From Hydra vulgaris (Eukaryota; Cnidaria; Hydrozoa; Anthoathecata; Hydridae), in contig NC_088934.1 in the NCBI RefSeq assembly GCF_038396675.1, forward strand, positions 6,028,501-6,092,500: a DNA stretch of 64,000 nt, given 5' to 3'. The translations under genes and the position numbers were made by a program. Positions 52,562 through 62,189 of the stretch are shown piece by piece (position 1 is the first letter of the stretch; every line of letters begins with the position of its first letter). Below the pieces are notes generated by a model. That model did not search any database. It had not been told where the DNA came from and saw nothing but the letters and a program-made list of their open reading frames with translations.

Positions 52562-52668
52562 AAAAAAAAGTTGTTATTTTTTTTTCAAATGCTTGATCGC
52601 ATTTGAGAAAAATGTAAGCGTCAAAAAATAACAACTTTTTTTTTCAAAAAAAGTTGTTATTTTTTTTT
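52562..52668. repeat. Paired inverted repeats between late genes
   Basis: AAAAAAGTTGTTATTTTTT occurs at about 52564 and 52648, and its complement at about 52625, so either copy can pair with the middle one. Between them lies a small hairpin (CAAATGC ttgatc GCATTTG). It sits directly between a stop and the next ATG; it may act as a 3'-end or promoter structure. Confidence 0.7.
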
Positions 52669-52691
52669 CTCTCACCTATTTTACAAAAAAA

Positions 52692-53315
52692 ATGAGTCTC
52701 TTTTGTGCCAAAGGAAGATATCATAAAAATTTAGTCAATTTAGAAGAAAAAATGATGCAAGAATCAAAAGTAAATCCTAAAGAACAATTCAGTCAAATTA
52801 AAAATCACATGCAACAATTACAAAATCAACTGACTCAATATTCGACTAAATCTGAATTGCAAAACATGAAATCCGAATTGGATGAAATTAAAAAAATCAA
52901 AAATAAAAAAGAAGAAATACCAGAAGAAAAACCTCCCAAGAATAGGAGAAAAAAGGAACAAATCAAATCCAAACTTAAAAAACGAAAATATTCAGAATCT
53001 GAAACCGAAAGTTCAGAAGAAGAAGAGCTTGTTGAAAAAAAACCTAAAAGCAAATCTAGTCCTTTACACATTTGTTCGCAATGCTTTCAAGAAGTCAATG
53101 CCGTTGACAAAATAAACGGTTTATGTAGAAACTGCATTATTCAACAAAGAGCCACTTTATCAAGTCCACTCATGCAGAATAACAACGACAAAAAGAAAAA
53201 AAAATTGAACAAAAAAAGTCTAATTGAACTTGGTTACACTCGTGCTTTAAAAGACGTTAAAAATAAAAAATACCATTTAAAAAAACTACTTCAGAATCAG
53301 AAGATGAATAAATAG
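52692..53315 (+). CDS. Basic coiled-coil protein with CxxC zinc motif
   Basis: 207 codons, intact. N-terminal coiled coil (IKNHMQQLQNQLTQYSTKSE), a Lys/Glu-rich segment with an acidic serine patch (SESETESSEEEELV), then CSQCFQEVNAVDKINGLCRNC (two CxxC pairs, zinc-ribbon-like) and a basic C-terminus. It lies immediately upstream of the capsid gene. Nuclear or virion-core location is likely from charge; function unknown. Confidence 0.55.
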   Translation: MSLFCAKGRYHKNLVNLEEKMMQESKVNPKEQFSQIKNHMQQLQNQLTQYSTKSELQNMKSELDEIKKIKNKKEEIPEEKPPKNRRKKEQIKSKLKKRKYSESETESSEEEELVEKKPKSKSSPLHICSQCFQEVNAVDKINGLCRNCIIQQRATLSSPLMQNNNDKKKKKLNKKSLIELGYTRALKDVKNKKYHLKKLLQNQKMNK

Positions 53316-53350
53316 AAAAAAAAATGTTTTTCTTTTTTTTAAAAAAAAAA

Positions 53351-55075
53351 ATGGGTTCGTTAGCTAAATATATGAGAGAGGGTGACGGCAACCGTTATAC
53401 ACCCAATACAAACGGTCATGTTACTATTGAAGATGTTTTGGCACAAGCAGATCACGAAAATCGTTTATTACAAGAAGCAACAAGTGGTAATATTAGCGCT
53501 GAATATAAAGCGATATTAAATGAAAAATATCCTGGTTTTCAAACAGCTCAAGCTCAAGATGAAGTCATTGCTGTTAATAATCAAAAATTTTCTTACGATC
53601 TTACTTCTGACATGGCTAATTTAATTTTTTTTACCACTATACTTAACGAATGGACATATTTACCAGATTATTAAATAGATTTTGATTTATTTCTTTATAA
53701 AAATGTGAACACGCAAACAAGATTTACACCTGTAACAGACGATGCGTTAGCAAAAAAAGTATGTCTTTGCAACAACTTTATTCAAGCCTTATTTAAATGT
53801 TTCAAATTTTATCCCAACTATCAAAAAAATAATACTACTTGCGCAAACAACGCTGTTATTAATAGTTCTTACGATCGATTTAAAACAATGCTAGTTAAAA
53901 AAAGTTATATAAAAGCTTTTATAGAATTGATTATTAATCCTAATTTAGGTTTAACAGAAGAAACTGAAAATACAAACCCTATTACCTATACTGAAACCAA
54001 AGCGCTTATACAAGCTGCAGACCCTAATGGACTCATTAGACCACTCGCCGCAGTAGGAAGCGGAGCTGCTCCTATACCTCCTGGTTATCAAACAGTGCTA
54101 AGAGATAGATATAATGCTTTCATGACTGGAGAAAAAGGTTGTAAATTTAGAGTACCTTTGAGTTTAATATATGAAATTTTTCAAATGAACGAATATTTTG
54201 GAAAAAATAAACAAGTAAGATTTGAGTTTTATATTGAAAACGAAATGAATCAACTATTAGAATGGGTAAGACCTATTTCAGACGCAGACATAACAGCGCT
54301 TGCTAATGTAGGAGTAGCTATAAAAAACCCAATGATTTATTGCAATACGTATAGACTCAAACCTAGTTTGCCTTTGGAAAAATCTTTATATCTCAACAGT
54401 AAAAAAGACGAAATGTATACTTTACTACGTATCGCTCACTACGAACAAGTTGTCACCAATGTAGAAAATGTTGCAGAAGTCACTGTCAATTTGGGAAGTA
54501 TAAAGACAGCAGATCTTGTACCTCACAGCATTATATTTTATGTTAATTCAAAAAAAGAAAGCGATCATTTAAGCAAAGGTTGTTTTACACCGGTTGAAAT
54601 GGCTTGCAACATGATTAAAAAAATCACCCTTTATAATTACAGAAGAACATATGTTAATTCAGCAGGTGATACTACTGAATACGATTTGACAAAGCAAGAT
54701 GATCAATGGTTCCTTTGGAAAAGTTATGCTTCCTGGTGTAAAGGAAATACACCCTCTACTTTTAATATTAACAATATTGCAGATTTTTATAATTTTGACC
54801 ATAATAGTTTTTTGAGACATCCTAAACTCTATTTTAGTACTACTAACACTACAGAACCTTTAGTCATCGATACCACTAGCGATTTTAATTTTATCAACGA
54901 TAAACCTCCTGCTACTATTGCTGGAAATAATTCGTTTCAAATCAATGTGCAATTTACAGAACAATTTAAAGGTGTACTTGTTATATATATGCAATATCCA
55001 GCTCAAGTTATAGAACAAGAATTAGGAAACGACACTGAAGTCAACTATATTCCTACCAAATTTAAATCGTCTTAA
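53351..55075 (+). pseudogene. Major capsid protein candidate (double jelly-roll type), one internal TAA
   Basis: A 575-codon frame interrupted only by TAA at 53672, one base from CAA. The N-terminal part (53351-53671) carries QKFSYDLTSDMANLIF. The main part has FRVPLSLIYEIFQMNEYFG, followed by FEFYIENEMNQLLE, and a later MIYCNTYRLKPSLPLEKSLY and FYVNSKKESDHLS: the beta-strand and linker style of Polinton capsids. Length fits a double jelly-roll MCP. Assignment rests on size, position near the core peptides and sequence style, not on an alignment. Confidence 0.6.
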
Positions 55076-55197
55076 TTTGTTATAAAAAACATTTTTAATT
55101 TTATTAAACAAACCCTATTTGTATTTATTATTTTATAAGTAACCGGCTATTTATTTCTAAAAAAATTTCTTAAATCTAGTTTTTATTTGTTGTGTTC

Positions 55198-55365
55198 ATG
55201 GCTCGCAGGCGTACAAGAGGTCACCGTCGTCGACATCATAAAACTCGTCATCATAGAGGGAAAGGAAAATTTATTACCAAAGTGAAAAATTTTGCTAAAC
55301 GGCTATTGAATCCAAACGTAGGGGGTTACGCTTTGGATTATCTTCAAAAGCAACGCAATGCGTAA
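55198..55365 (+). CDS. Arg/His-rich virion core peptide
   Basis: 55 codons from ATG 55198: MARRRTRGHRRRHHKTRHHR, then an amphipathic tail (KFITKVKNFAKRLLNPNVGG). Same basic-then-helix design as 22730-22933. A TCTAG acceptor-like site and T-rich leader precede it. Its end overlaps the next ATG by 8 nt in another frame. Confidence 0.6.
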   Translation: MARRRTRGHRRRHHKTRHHRGKGKFITKVKNFAKRLLNPNVGGYALDYLQKQRNA

Positions 55366-55567
55366 AATAGGGTGTTGCACCGCTTGTAAAATAAAAAAAA
55401 AATCATATAAAAAAAGAGGAAGAGGGAGAGTTTATTTACCTCCTTTAAAAGGCGCAGGTAGAAAACACTCAAAAAGGCATTTAAAAAGACGTATGAGAGG
55501 TAAATTTCTACCCTTGTTAGCAGCGGTTTTAGCTCCGTCTTTAATATCTGCTATTTTACCGCGTTAA
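55358..55567 (+). CDS. Basic virion peptide precursor with adenain-type site
   Basis: 69 codons: CCTACKIKKK, RGRGRVYLPPLKGAG (site LKGA|G after residue 33), a Lys/Arg/His stretch, then a hydrophobic tail (LPLLAAVLAPSLISAIL). LKGA|G matches the adenovirus-protease consensus (M/I/L)xGx|G. The central repeat recurs in 55800-56126, so the genes are paralogues. Confidence 0.6.
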   Translation: MRKIGCCTACKIKKKSYKKRGRGRVYLPPLKGAGRKHSKRHLKRRMRGKFLPLLAAVLAPSLISAILPR

Positions 55568-55570
55568 AAA

Positions 55571-55789
55571 ATGTATAAAAATCGCAAAAAACATTACAAA
55601 AAACACTATAAGAAATTAAAACGTTATCGTAAACAAAATAAAAGAAGAAGAGGTTTTGGATTAGAAGGAGACATTGTAAAAGATTTAGCAACCTTTGCAG
55701 CTGCTAAATACATTTAAAAACAATTACCTACTTGGCAAAAATACGCTTTTGACTTTACACGTAATAAATTAACCGAATTAAACATATGA
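55571..55789 (+). pseudogene. Basic virion peptide with internal TAA
   Basis: Starts MYKNRKKHYKKHYKKLKRYR and continues GFGLEGDIVKDLATFAAAKY to TAA at 55715. The frame stays open with KQLPTWQKYAFDFTRNKL to TGA at 55787, so the TAA is probably a mutation (CAA). Basic head and amphipathic end as in the neighbours. Confidence 0.5.
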
Positions 55790-55799
55790 TATACATAAA

Positions 55800-56126
55800 A
55801 TGCGAAAAAAAAGAGGAAGAGGACCCTATTTACTTCCATTAAAAACAATTATGCAAGGTAAAGGTAAAAAAAGAGGCTGCCGAAGAGTCTATTTACCTCC
55901 ATTACAAGGAGCTGGAAAAAGAAGAGGAAAAGGAAGAGTTTATTTACCACCTCTAAAAGGTGCAGGACGAAGAAGAAGAAGACGCATGCGTGGAAAATTT
56001 ATAGGACCCTTATTGGCTACATTAGGAAGTCGTCTTATACCTCTTTTACCTACAATTGGAAAAGCTGTTCTGGGTGGCGCTATTTCTGGAGGAATTTTTA
56101 ACGGAATTAGAAATATTAAACCTTAA
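55800..56126 (+). CDS. Basic polyprotein with three evenly spaced adenain-type sites
   Basis: 108 codons. Sites MQGK|G (after residue 21), LQGA|G (38) and LKGA|G (55) are spaced exactly 17 residues and separate near-identical basic units around RVYLPPL. Another possible site, ISGG|I, lies near the C-terminus in a Gly-rich hydrophobic region (AVLGGAISGGIF). The design resembles adenovirus pX/pVII-type precursors matured by the protease. Cleavage would release small cationic peptides and a membrane-active tail; this is inferred. Confidence 0.65.
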   Translation: MRKKRGRGPYLLPLKTIMQGKGKKRGCRRVYLPPLQGAGKRRGKGRVYLPPLKGAGRRRRRRMRGKFIGPLLATLGSRLIPLLPTIGKAVLGGAISGGIFNGIRNIKP

Positions 56127-56157
56127 TTTTATTATAATATATATCATTAAAAAAATT

Positions 56158-56358
56158 TTACACTTTTTTATTACAAATATAAAATCCCAACATTGTTCCA
56201 AGTAATATAAAAACTCGTAATAACGCTCCAAATAAATATCCTCCTGCTACAATAACAATAAACAAGCTCGAAAATGTTAATATCGACGCTATTTTCGATT
56301 TATTAATACACTTCATAATATCGAATACGATTCCCATGTGAGTCGTGTGTACCACCAT
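56158..56358 (-). CDS. Small membrane protein
   Basis: 66 codons with two hydrophobic stretches (IASILTFSSLFIVIVAGGYL and LRVFILLGTMLGFYI). Overlaps the start-proximal gene 56303-56449 in another frame, so either an indel joins them or one is spurious. It is the last viral-looking gene at this end and points leftward. Confidence 0.45.
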   Translation of the reverse strand: MVVHTTHMGIVFDIMKCINKSKIASILTFSSLFIVIVAGGYLFGALLRVFILLGTMLGFYICNKKV

Positions 56359-56449
56359 TATCTATTGGAGGATCAGGTTTATAAGGTTGAACTACTGCTA
56401 CTGTCGTTGGAGTTTGAAATTGTTGTAACGGTTTGTTTGTTGATTCCAT
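56303..56449 (-). CDS. Small Pro-rich protein
   Basis: 48 codons from ATG 56449: MESTNKPLQQFQTPTTVAVV, then QPYKPDPPIDNGGTHDSHGN. It could be the N-terminal cytoplasmic part of the membrane protein in 56158-56358 separated by a frameshift, since that frame opens inside it. Confidence 0.4.
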   Translation of the reverse strand: MESTNKPLQQFQTPTTVAVVQPYKPDPPIDNGGTHDSHGNRIRYYEVY

Positions 56450-56800
56450 TCGTTATGAACCCATTTCATTTTTTTTCACTCCTTAAATACTTTTTGTCAC
56501 GCTTCATTAAAATTTTATTTCTGCGCATGCGCTGTTTTTAGGGAACAGAATAAATTTCATTTGTAACCTTTTTTTCTATAAAAAAATTTTTTCGACACCT
56601 GATCCTTTGTTTTTCTGCGCGCATGTGCATGCGCATGCGTGTCATTCTTTTTTTTGAACCCGGGAACTTTTTTTTAACCTTTCGGTTTAATCGTCTAGTT
56701 CCTCGGTGCATTGCTTATCACCGGTTCATCGGTTTTCATTTCACCTTTTTTCCACTCGGACGGGCGGTGTCTGAGGTCGTACAAGAATTGTAACATAGCA
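56450..56800. other. Right-edge non-coding region with CpG-rich palindromes
   Basis: No gene. Contains gcgcatgcgc (near 56521) and gcgcgcatgtgcatgcgcat (near 56620), alternating purine-pyrimidine palindromes rare in this AT-rich window. It could be a viral terminus or promoter, but no inverted partner was found at the left edge. Confidence 0.5.
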
Positions 56801-56804
56801 TATC

Positions 56805-56925
56805 ATCGTATGCCGAACACGGATATTACATCCTCCATGTGATATTTGGTGACACTTTCCAATACCCCTCCCCTTCCCCCTTCCCCCCTAAAATTGTCAC
56901 TTATTATTTGAACAGCCCCCTAGAA
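56805..56925. repeat. Dispersed transposon-end repeat
   Basis: The text from ccgaacacggatattacat to attatttgaacagcccc also occurs, in parts, near 340-465 and 10300-10415. It marks transposon DNA outside the viral block. Confidence 0.75.
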
Positions 56926-57229
56926 TAATATTTGATTCGAAGAATGCGCATTTTCCATTTTCAAAAAAAAAAAAAAACAATTTTCGTAAAAATTTTGATT
57001 ATTGGAAAAAATTCAATTCAAACCAATATTAATTTCTAAAACTTTTAATGAGTATTTAAGAATATTGGGTTTGTCAAGAATTTTTAACAATATCTAATGA
57101 GTAAAATTAAGAATTTAATGTTATGGTTGAAAAGTGATAGTTTTTATTCAACTGATGAGCGACTTGTTCAAAAGTTCAAACTTTTTTAAATTACCAAGCA
57201 ATTTAAAGATTTAATTTTTTTAATGAAAA

Positions 57230-58110
57230 TTTTGCCCCTTTGACTTCAACTTCAGGCGGCGGGAGGAAAAATTTCACCTCCAGTTTAGCGGCTGCAACCA
57301 ACTGGGAGGCAGAAACCACTGGGGGCGGCCTCAAAATCAACTTCACTCCAAAATATCTTTTGTCAATGACCGTCAATGTCTTTCGCCTCCCGATTGACAA
57401 CGGCCTCCAAAACATTCTGCCTCTATAAAAAAGTACTAGCGGCAGCAGTAAATTGGGAGACCGAAGCCATTGGTGGCGGTCTCCAAATCATCTTGCTTCC
57501 GAAAAATTTTCTGACAGCAGTCGCCAGTGACTTCCGCTTCCCGATTGGAGGCAACCTCCAAAACATTTCCCCTCTATAAAAAAGTTCTAGCGGCAGCAGT
57601 CTATAGGAAGGCAAGACCCACTGGAGGCGGCCTCCAAATTGTCTTGCCTTCAAAATAACTTATGACAACGGTCGTCATTGGTCTCTAAAACATTCTGCCT
57701 CAATAAAAAAGTTCTGACGGGCGCAATCAATTGAAAGGCAGAAGCGACTGGAGACGGCCTCCAAATCGTCTTGCCTCCAAAATATCTTCTAACGGCGGCC
57801 GTCAATAGCTTCCGGCTCCCGATTGGCGTTGGCCTTCAAAACATTCTGCCTCCAAATAAAGCTTCTGGTTGCGACCGAGGCGGAAGCCATTGTAGGAAAT
57901 TTCCAAATCACCTTGCCTCAAAAGTATCTTCTGACGGCAGCCCCCAGTGGCTTTCGCCTCCCGATTGGCAGTGCCAACCAAAAAACTCTGCTTCTTAAAC
58001 AAAGTTTTAACGGTGGCCTCCAATTGGGAGGCGGAAACATCTGGAGGTGGAAGCCATAAAATTCTGCAGGTAAAAAAAGTTTTGGGAAGCGGCCACCAAT
58101 AGCGGAAGAA
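57230..58110. repeat. GC-rich degenerate tandem array (~150-bp units)
   Basis: About six diverged units, each with a gggaggc(a/g)gaag(c/a) segment, ggcggcctccaaa, cttcc(g/c)cctcccgattgg and cctccaaaacattctgcctc. Composition is near 50% GC, in contrast to the AT-rich surroundings. Frames on both strands are open by composition only and overlap one another, so none is reported as a gene. Confidence 0.75.
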
Positions 58111-58394
58111 ACGTGGAGGCGAAAAGATTTCTGCCGTTTATTATCTCTGCAGTAGACAAAACAATGCCCCAATTGAGAGACAAGTTCGGTGAACAGTTTA
58201 TCTCACGTTTGGGGCCCGTCAATTGGCCGCCCAGATCGATTTAACGTCTTCCGACTATTTCTTGTGGAGCCATATTAAGGCAGACAACATTTACATGAAA
58301 TAAATCTTTAAACATTAAATTATATCGACCATTCTATCGACTCAAATAAAGATTTCATCAGTTTTTCAAACCTTTTTGTGCTTTTTTAAAAATC

Positions 58395-58438
58395 AAAGGG
58401 TGATTTTTAAAAGGCATACCTTTTAAAAATCACCCTTT
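58395..58438. repeat. Perfect 20-bp inverted repeat
   Basis: Arms 58395-58414 (AAAGGGTGATTTTTAAAAGG) and 58419-58438 with loop CATA. No coding sequence nearby; probably a small inverted-repeat element. Confidence 0.8.
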
Positions 58439-58439
58439 A

Positions 58440-61400
58440 TATACTATAACAAACGAGAGGGAGAGAATTTTTCAAAAGTTTTTTAAAATTTCTAAAAACA
58501 TGAAAACACCGTTAGAAATTTGTTGCGCATATGTCATGATAGAGTTTGAGGTTTTAATATGCTTAGCAATGGATTGAATGTACGCATTGAGACAAATTTC
58601 TTTTTTATAGAAAAAAGATTTTACATAGAAACTTAAATTTTCTTTAAAATTAACATGGCAAGAGTTCTAAAAACAGGGAATTTCTTTTTCCGGATATTTC
58701 CGGAATTCCGGATTTTTCTCAACTTTTACCTTTTCCGGACAGCCAAAACGTTTTTGATAGAAATACAAGTTTAGGAATATATTTTTATAATATATTTGTT
58801 TTTTAAGCTTTTTTACTCATCGCTTATACTAAAATTTAAAAAAGTTTGAAACGACTCAGGTAAAAGCAAATTTAAGAGGAAAATATTTTCCGGATATTTT
58901 ACCCAAAAAATTTTCCGGTTTTTTAAAAAATAACCTTGATGATCTATGGAATGAGCTGCTGATGGCCTGAAAAAAAATTTTCAGAAAAAAGTTTACAGAA
59001 GTTGTAAACTATTGAAAGTTTATCGTAAATTCAAAACAAAAATTTTTATATTTTGCTTTTTTAAAAAATTATTGAAATAAAGCGAAATTATTAAAATGGT
59101 TGGTGTGAAATAGACTTACCATTACCAGTAATATATTAATATTCAGTAATAATTATACGGGTCATTTTAAGTCCGTTATTCCACATATTTAAGTCATCTC
59201 ATGTTTTTATACCAATTTTTTATACCAAACTTTTTTTACCAATGGTATATATTAACACATTTTAAGCGGGTATTCTAAATACTGTTTAGACTGGTACTGA
59301 TATCCAATTTGTTGATAAATAGCGATTCGCGCAATGTCTTCCAAAACGTTAAAAGTTGTTAAAAGTTAAATATAATAAAAAATTTATTTTATAGCTTCAA
59401 AAAGTAAATAATTAGTATAGTTTTTATATATATATATATATATTATTTTATCTCTTACTAAAATATACTGAAGTAAGGAATAAGTATAGAAAAGGTCGGT
59501 GCGAAAGAAATTTACCACACCGACCCGTATAATAAAAACTAGCTGTCAAGACCCGTATTTTATGAGTCATGACAGCTAGTTATTTATAATTAGTTGAGAA
59601 TTAAAACACAGACTTTAATTCTCATTTAATAATCTCTTAAAGTTCAAAAGATATAACTTTAGTAACTATAACAAAGTTTTCACCCTTCCCAAAATGAGGG
59701 TTTTACAAACTTTACATGACCATAACTTTCAGAAAATAAACGATTATTCAATGAAAGTTAAAACCTGTCAATGAATTTAAATTTAGTATATAACAGCAGC
59801 AAAAATCTTTTTTTGGACTCATGTTTGCAGAATTTGAAAGTTGTTCATTATTCAATTAACGCAAGAAAGTGTCACATATAAAAAATCCAACTGGTGTACT
59901 CAGCGCTCATGATCCCTCCCCCCCCCTCTTTCTTGCTTTGCTTATGAGCATGTTAAACACAGTAATAAAAAATATTTTCTTAATTCTCTATTTTACTCAA
60001 TTAAAGCTTAATATCCACATAAGTACAACAATTATGTTTTTAGCCACCTATTTCAATAGAATGGTCCCACAGTGCTATGTGTTTTGAAATCATGGGTTTT
60101 CATGGGGTTTTTTCATGGGTTTTCATTTTCATAGGTTGTTCATTATTGGGCATATGAAACAATGTCTATATACAGGTTTAGACCTTAAGAAGTATGAACT
60201 ACTATTTAGCCAAGTTATTTATCCCCGATTAACATCCTTTGAGAATTATGAAGTAATTTGCATTCTTTTTTGTTGTAAAGGTTTTCAAAAAGTAACTGGC
60301 ACAACAAATTGCTAAAGTTTTAAGTTTGTTCGTTTTTCTTTATCATATTTTTGGTTTCCTAAAACAGAGCTAATCAATTTTGAATCTATCAAAATAGTAA
60401 TATAACCGATCAAAGCATAACTTAATTACAGATTTCTGGATGTTCAAGATTATTGGTATCAATTACTAAAACAAGACTATTGGTTCCAATTAATTAAACA
60501 ATAGGTGATTCAAAGTTTTATGGTTGATGAGTGTTTTAATCATACTGCAGGTAATTTCTTTGAATTCTTTAGTTTTTTCCTTTGAGTTCCTTCTTTTTTC
60601 TATTTGAATTTCTTCATTTTTTTATTAAATTGCTTTGCTTTCGTGTCAAATCTGGAGATGAAATACTTGTAGATTATCTATTATATCATAAAAAAACGCT
60701 TTTTATATTTCAAATCCATTACAAAATGAGCTGATAAAGTTTTGCGAAAAAGTAATTTATGAGACAAAAAAAATGTTGAAATGTTTTTTATTATTGCTGA
60801 TGGAATCTCAAACATTTAAAATAAAGAACAAATTTTTTTAATTATTAGATTTGTTAATTCTAATGCAGAATTTATCAAGTTTTATAGTATAATGGATGAA
60901 TTTTATCGTCACCAGTAATTTGAATAATATATAATTCAAATTACTCCTGAAGGTTTATATTGTGTTAACTAAAAAAAAATTCTGATCTTTCCTTGGATAT
61001 TCTCAATTGTAAAGATGGTGAAGTAATGGGTGGACAGACTAAAAGGTTGTTTTCTCGTATTTTAAATTTAAATGAAGTTATTTACTCATTATTACAGCCA
61101 GAGACTCAATTATTTTTGCTTAATTATATCTCCCCGTGGTCTTCTGTCTGTAAGGTATATATCTGTTTTTAAGCAATAAATATCCATAAATATCAACAAA
61201 TTATTTAATCATTCAGTATCTGCTAGTACTTCTTCTCTGCGGAAGTCAATGATAGAAATTTTTTATTGTTGCATTGAGCATAAGAGGTAATCTATTACAT
61301 CACGCAATTTTTGACCGTTTTTGATCCCTCCCCGCTCCCCGCCCTCTAACAACATCGTAACTCTTTAGTAACAAGTCCTTTTAGGGTATTCCACAAAACC

Positions 61401-62180
61401 GCACTATTAAACCAACCAACAATATACTCGCTACCTTCACTTTAACACAGTATTCAATGTCGTCCACTGGATGGAAAATAACTCTCCTTACGAACGCAAT
61501 CACTATAACTTAATAAAATGCTGACCCGAAAACTTAAAAACTAAGTAAACGGAGAAAATAAGCAACTCTTAATTATGCATGTTATTTTTAATAAAATCGA
61601 AAAAACGGCACTTCTAGCTGCTTTATAAAATTAAAACATTAAAAAGATAATTTTTTAAATAACCCTACTGTCATTTAAACCCTGCAAAGAATAAAAAAAG
61701 TAGAATTTTTAAAATTCTTTTATCGAATATCATTTTAAAGCGAAACTTTATATAAACCAAGGCACAGTAGGTTAAAAGTTAAATTTTTTAGTTAAAACTC
61801 CTAATAAATTTTTTTTTTTTAAATGGTTTATTAAATTGAAAAACAAAATACAAAATAAAAATTTTTGAATTTTATTGCAATTTTTAAAAAAAATTTTCCT
61901 TAAAAAAAAAACTGTGGCAAGCAATAAAATTTGCAATAAGAATATTATTTAAAGTTTTTTTTTACCTAAAGTATACTATTCTAGTTTCTTGCAATAATTT
62001 AGCAATACTAAAAAAGAGTAGAATTTTTATTATTACTATGCATAGTAACAAAAAACCATAGTGGCTTAGAATAGCCGACTTCTAACCTTTTTCTAATAAT
62101 TAATAAATCAAAACAAAAACGCTATGATTAAACTATAATGATATATTTAAAATATATTTAAAATCTTTTTTAAATCTGTT
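58440..62180. other. AT-rich non-coding DNA
   Basis: No supported gene. Contains a (TA)n run near 59430-59450, a hairpin with 12-bp arms (59537-59548 and 59570-59581, AACTAGCTGTCA) and ggtcggtg...caccgacc pairing near 59495-59523. Short open frames at 59869-60315 lack any protein-like signal. Confidence 0.6.
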
Positions 62181-62189
62181 AACAAAATA

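Larger units (their letters stand above)
16330..56500. mobile_element. Endogenous Polinton/adintovirus-like virus, degraded
   Basis: The block holds a protein-primed-type PolB, integrase-like core, packaging ATPase, adenain-like protease, a candidate major capsid protein and basic core peptides, the defining gene set of Polintons/adintoviruses. It adds dUTPase, PIF1 helicase, an exonuclease and signalling-adaptor domains, making it far larger than a usual 15-20 kb Polinton. No terminal inverted repeats were found, so the outer limits are estimates from the last viral genes. It is fragmented by nonsense codons, frameshifts, a Harbinger-like insertion at 24430-25760 and a telomere-repeat insertion near 44411-44470. 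Confidence 0.85.

Noticed and set aside
57203..58222. Overlapping open frames on both strands of the GC-rich array
   Set aside because: They follow from the repeat composition, overlap on both strands, begin and end arbitrarily and show no domain pattern.
59869..60315. Two short plus-strand frames
   Set aside because: Surrounded by AT-rich non-coding DNA, with no leader, domain or composition signal.
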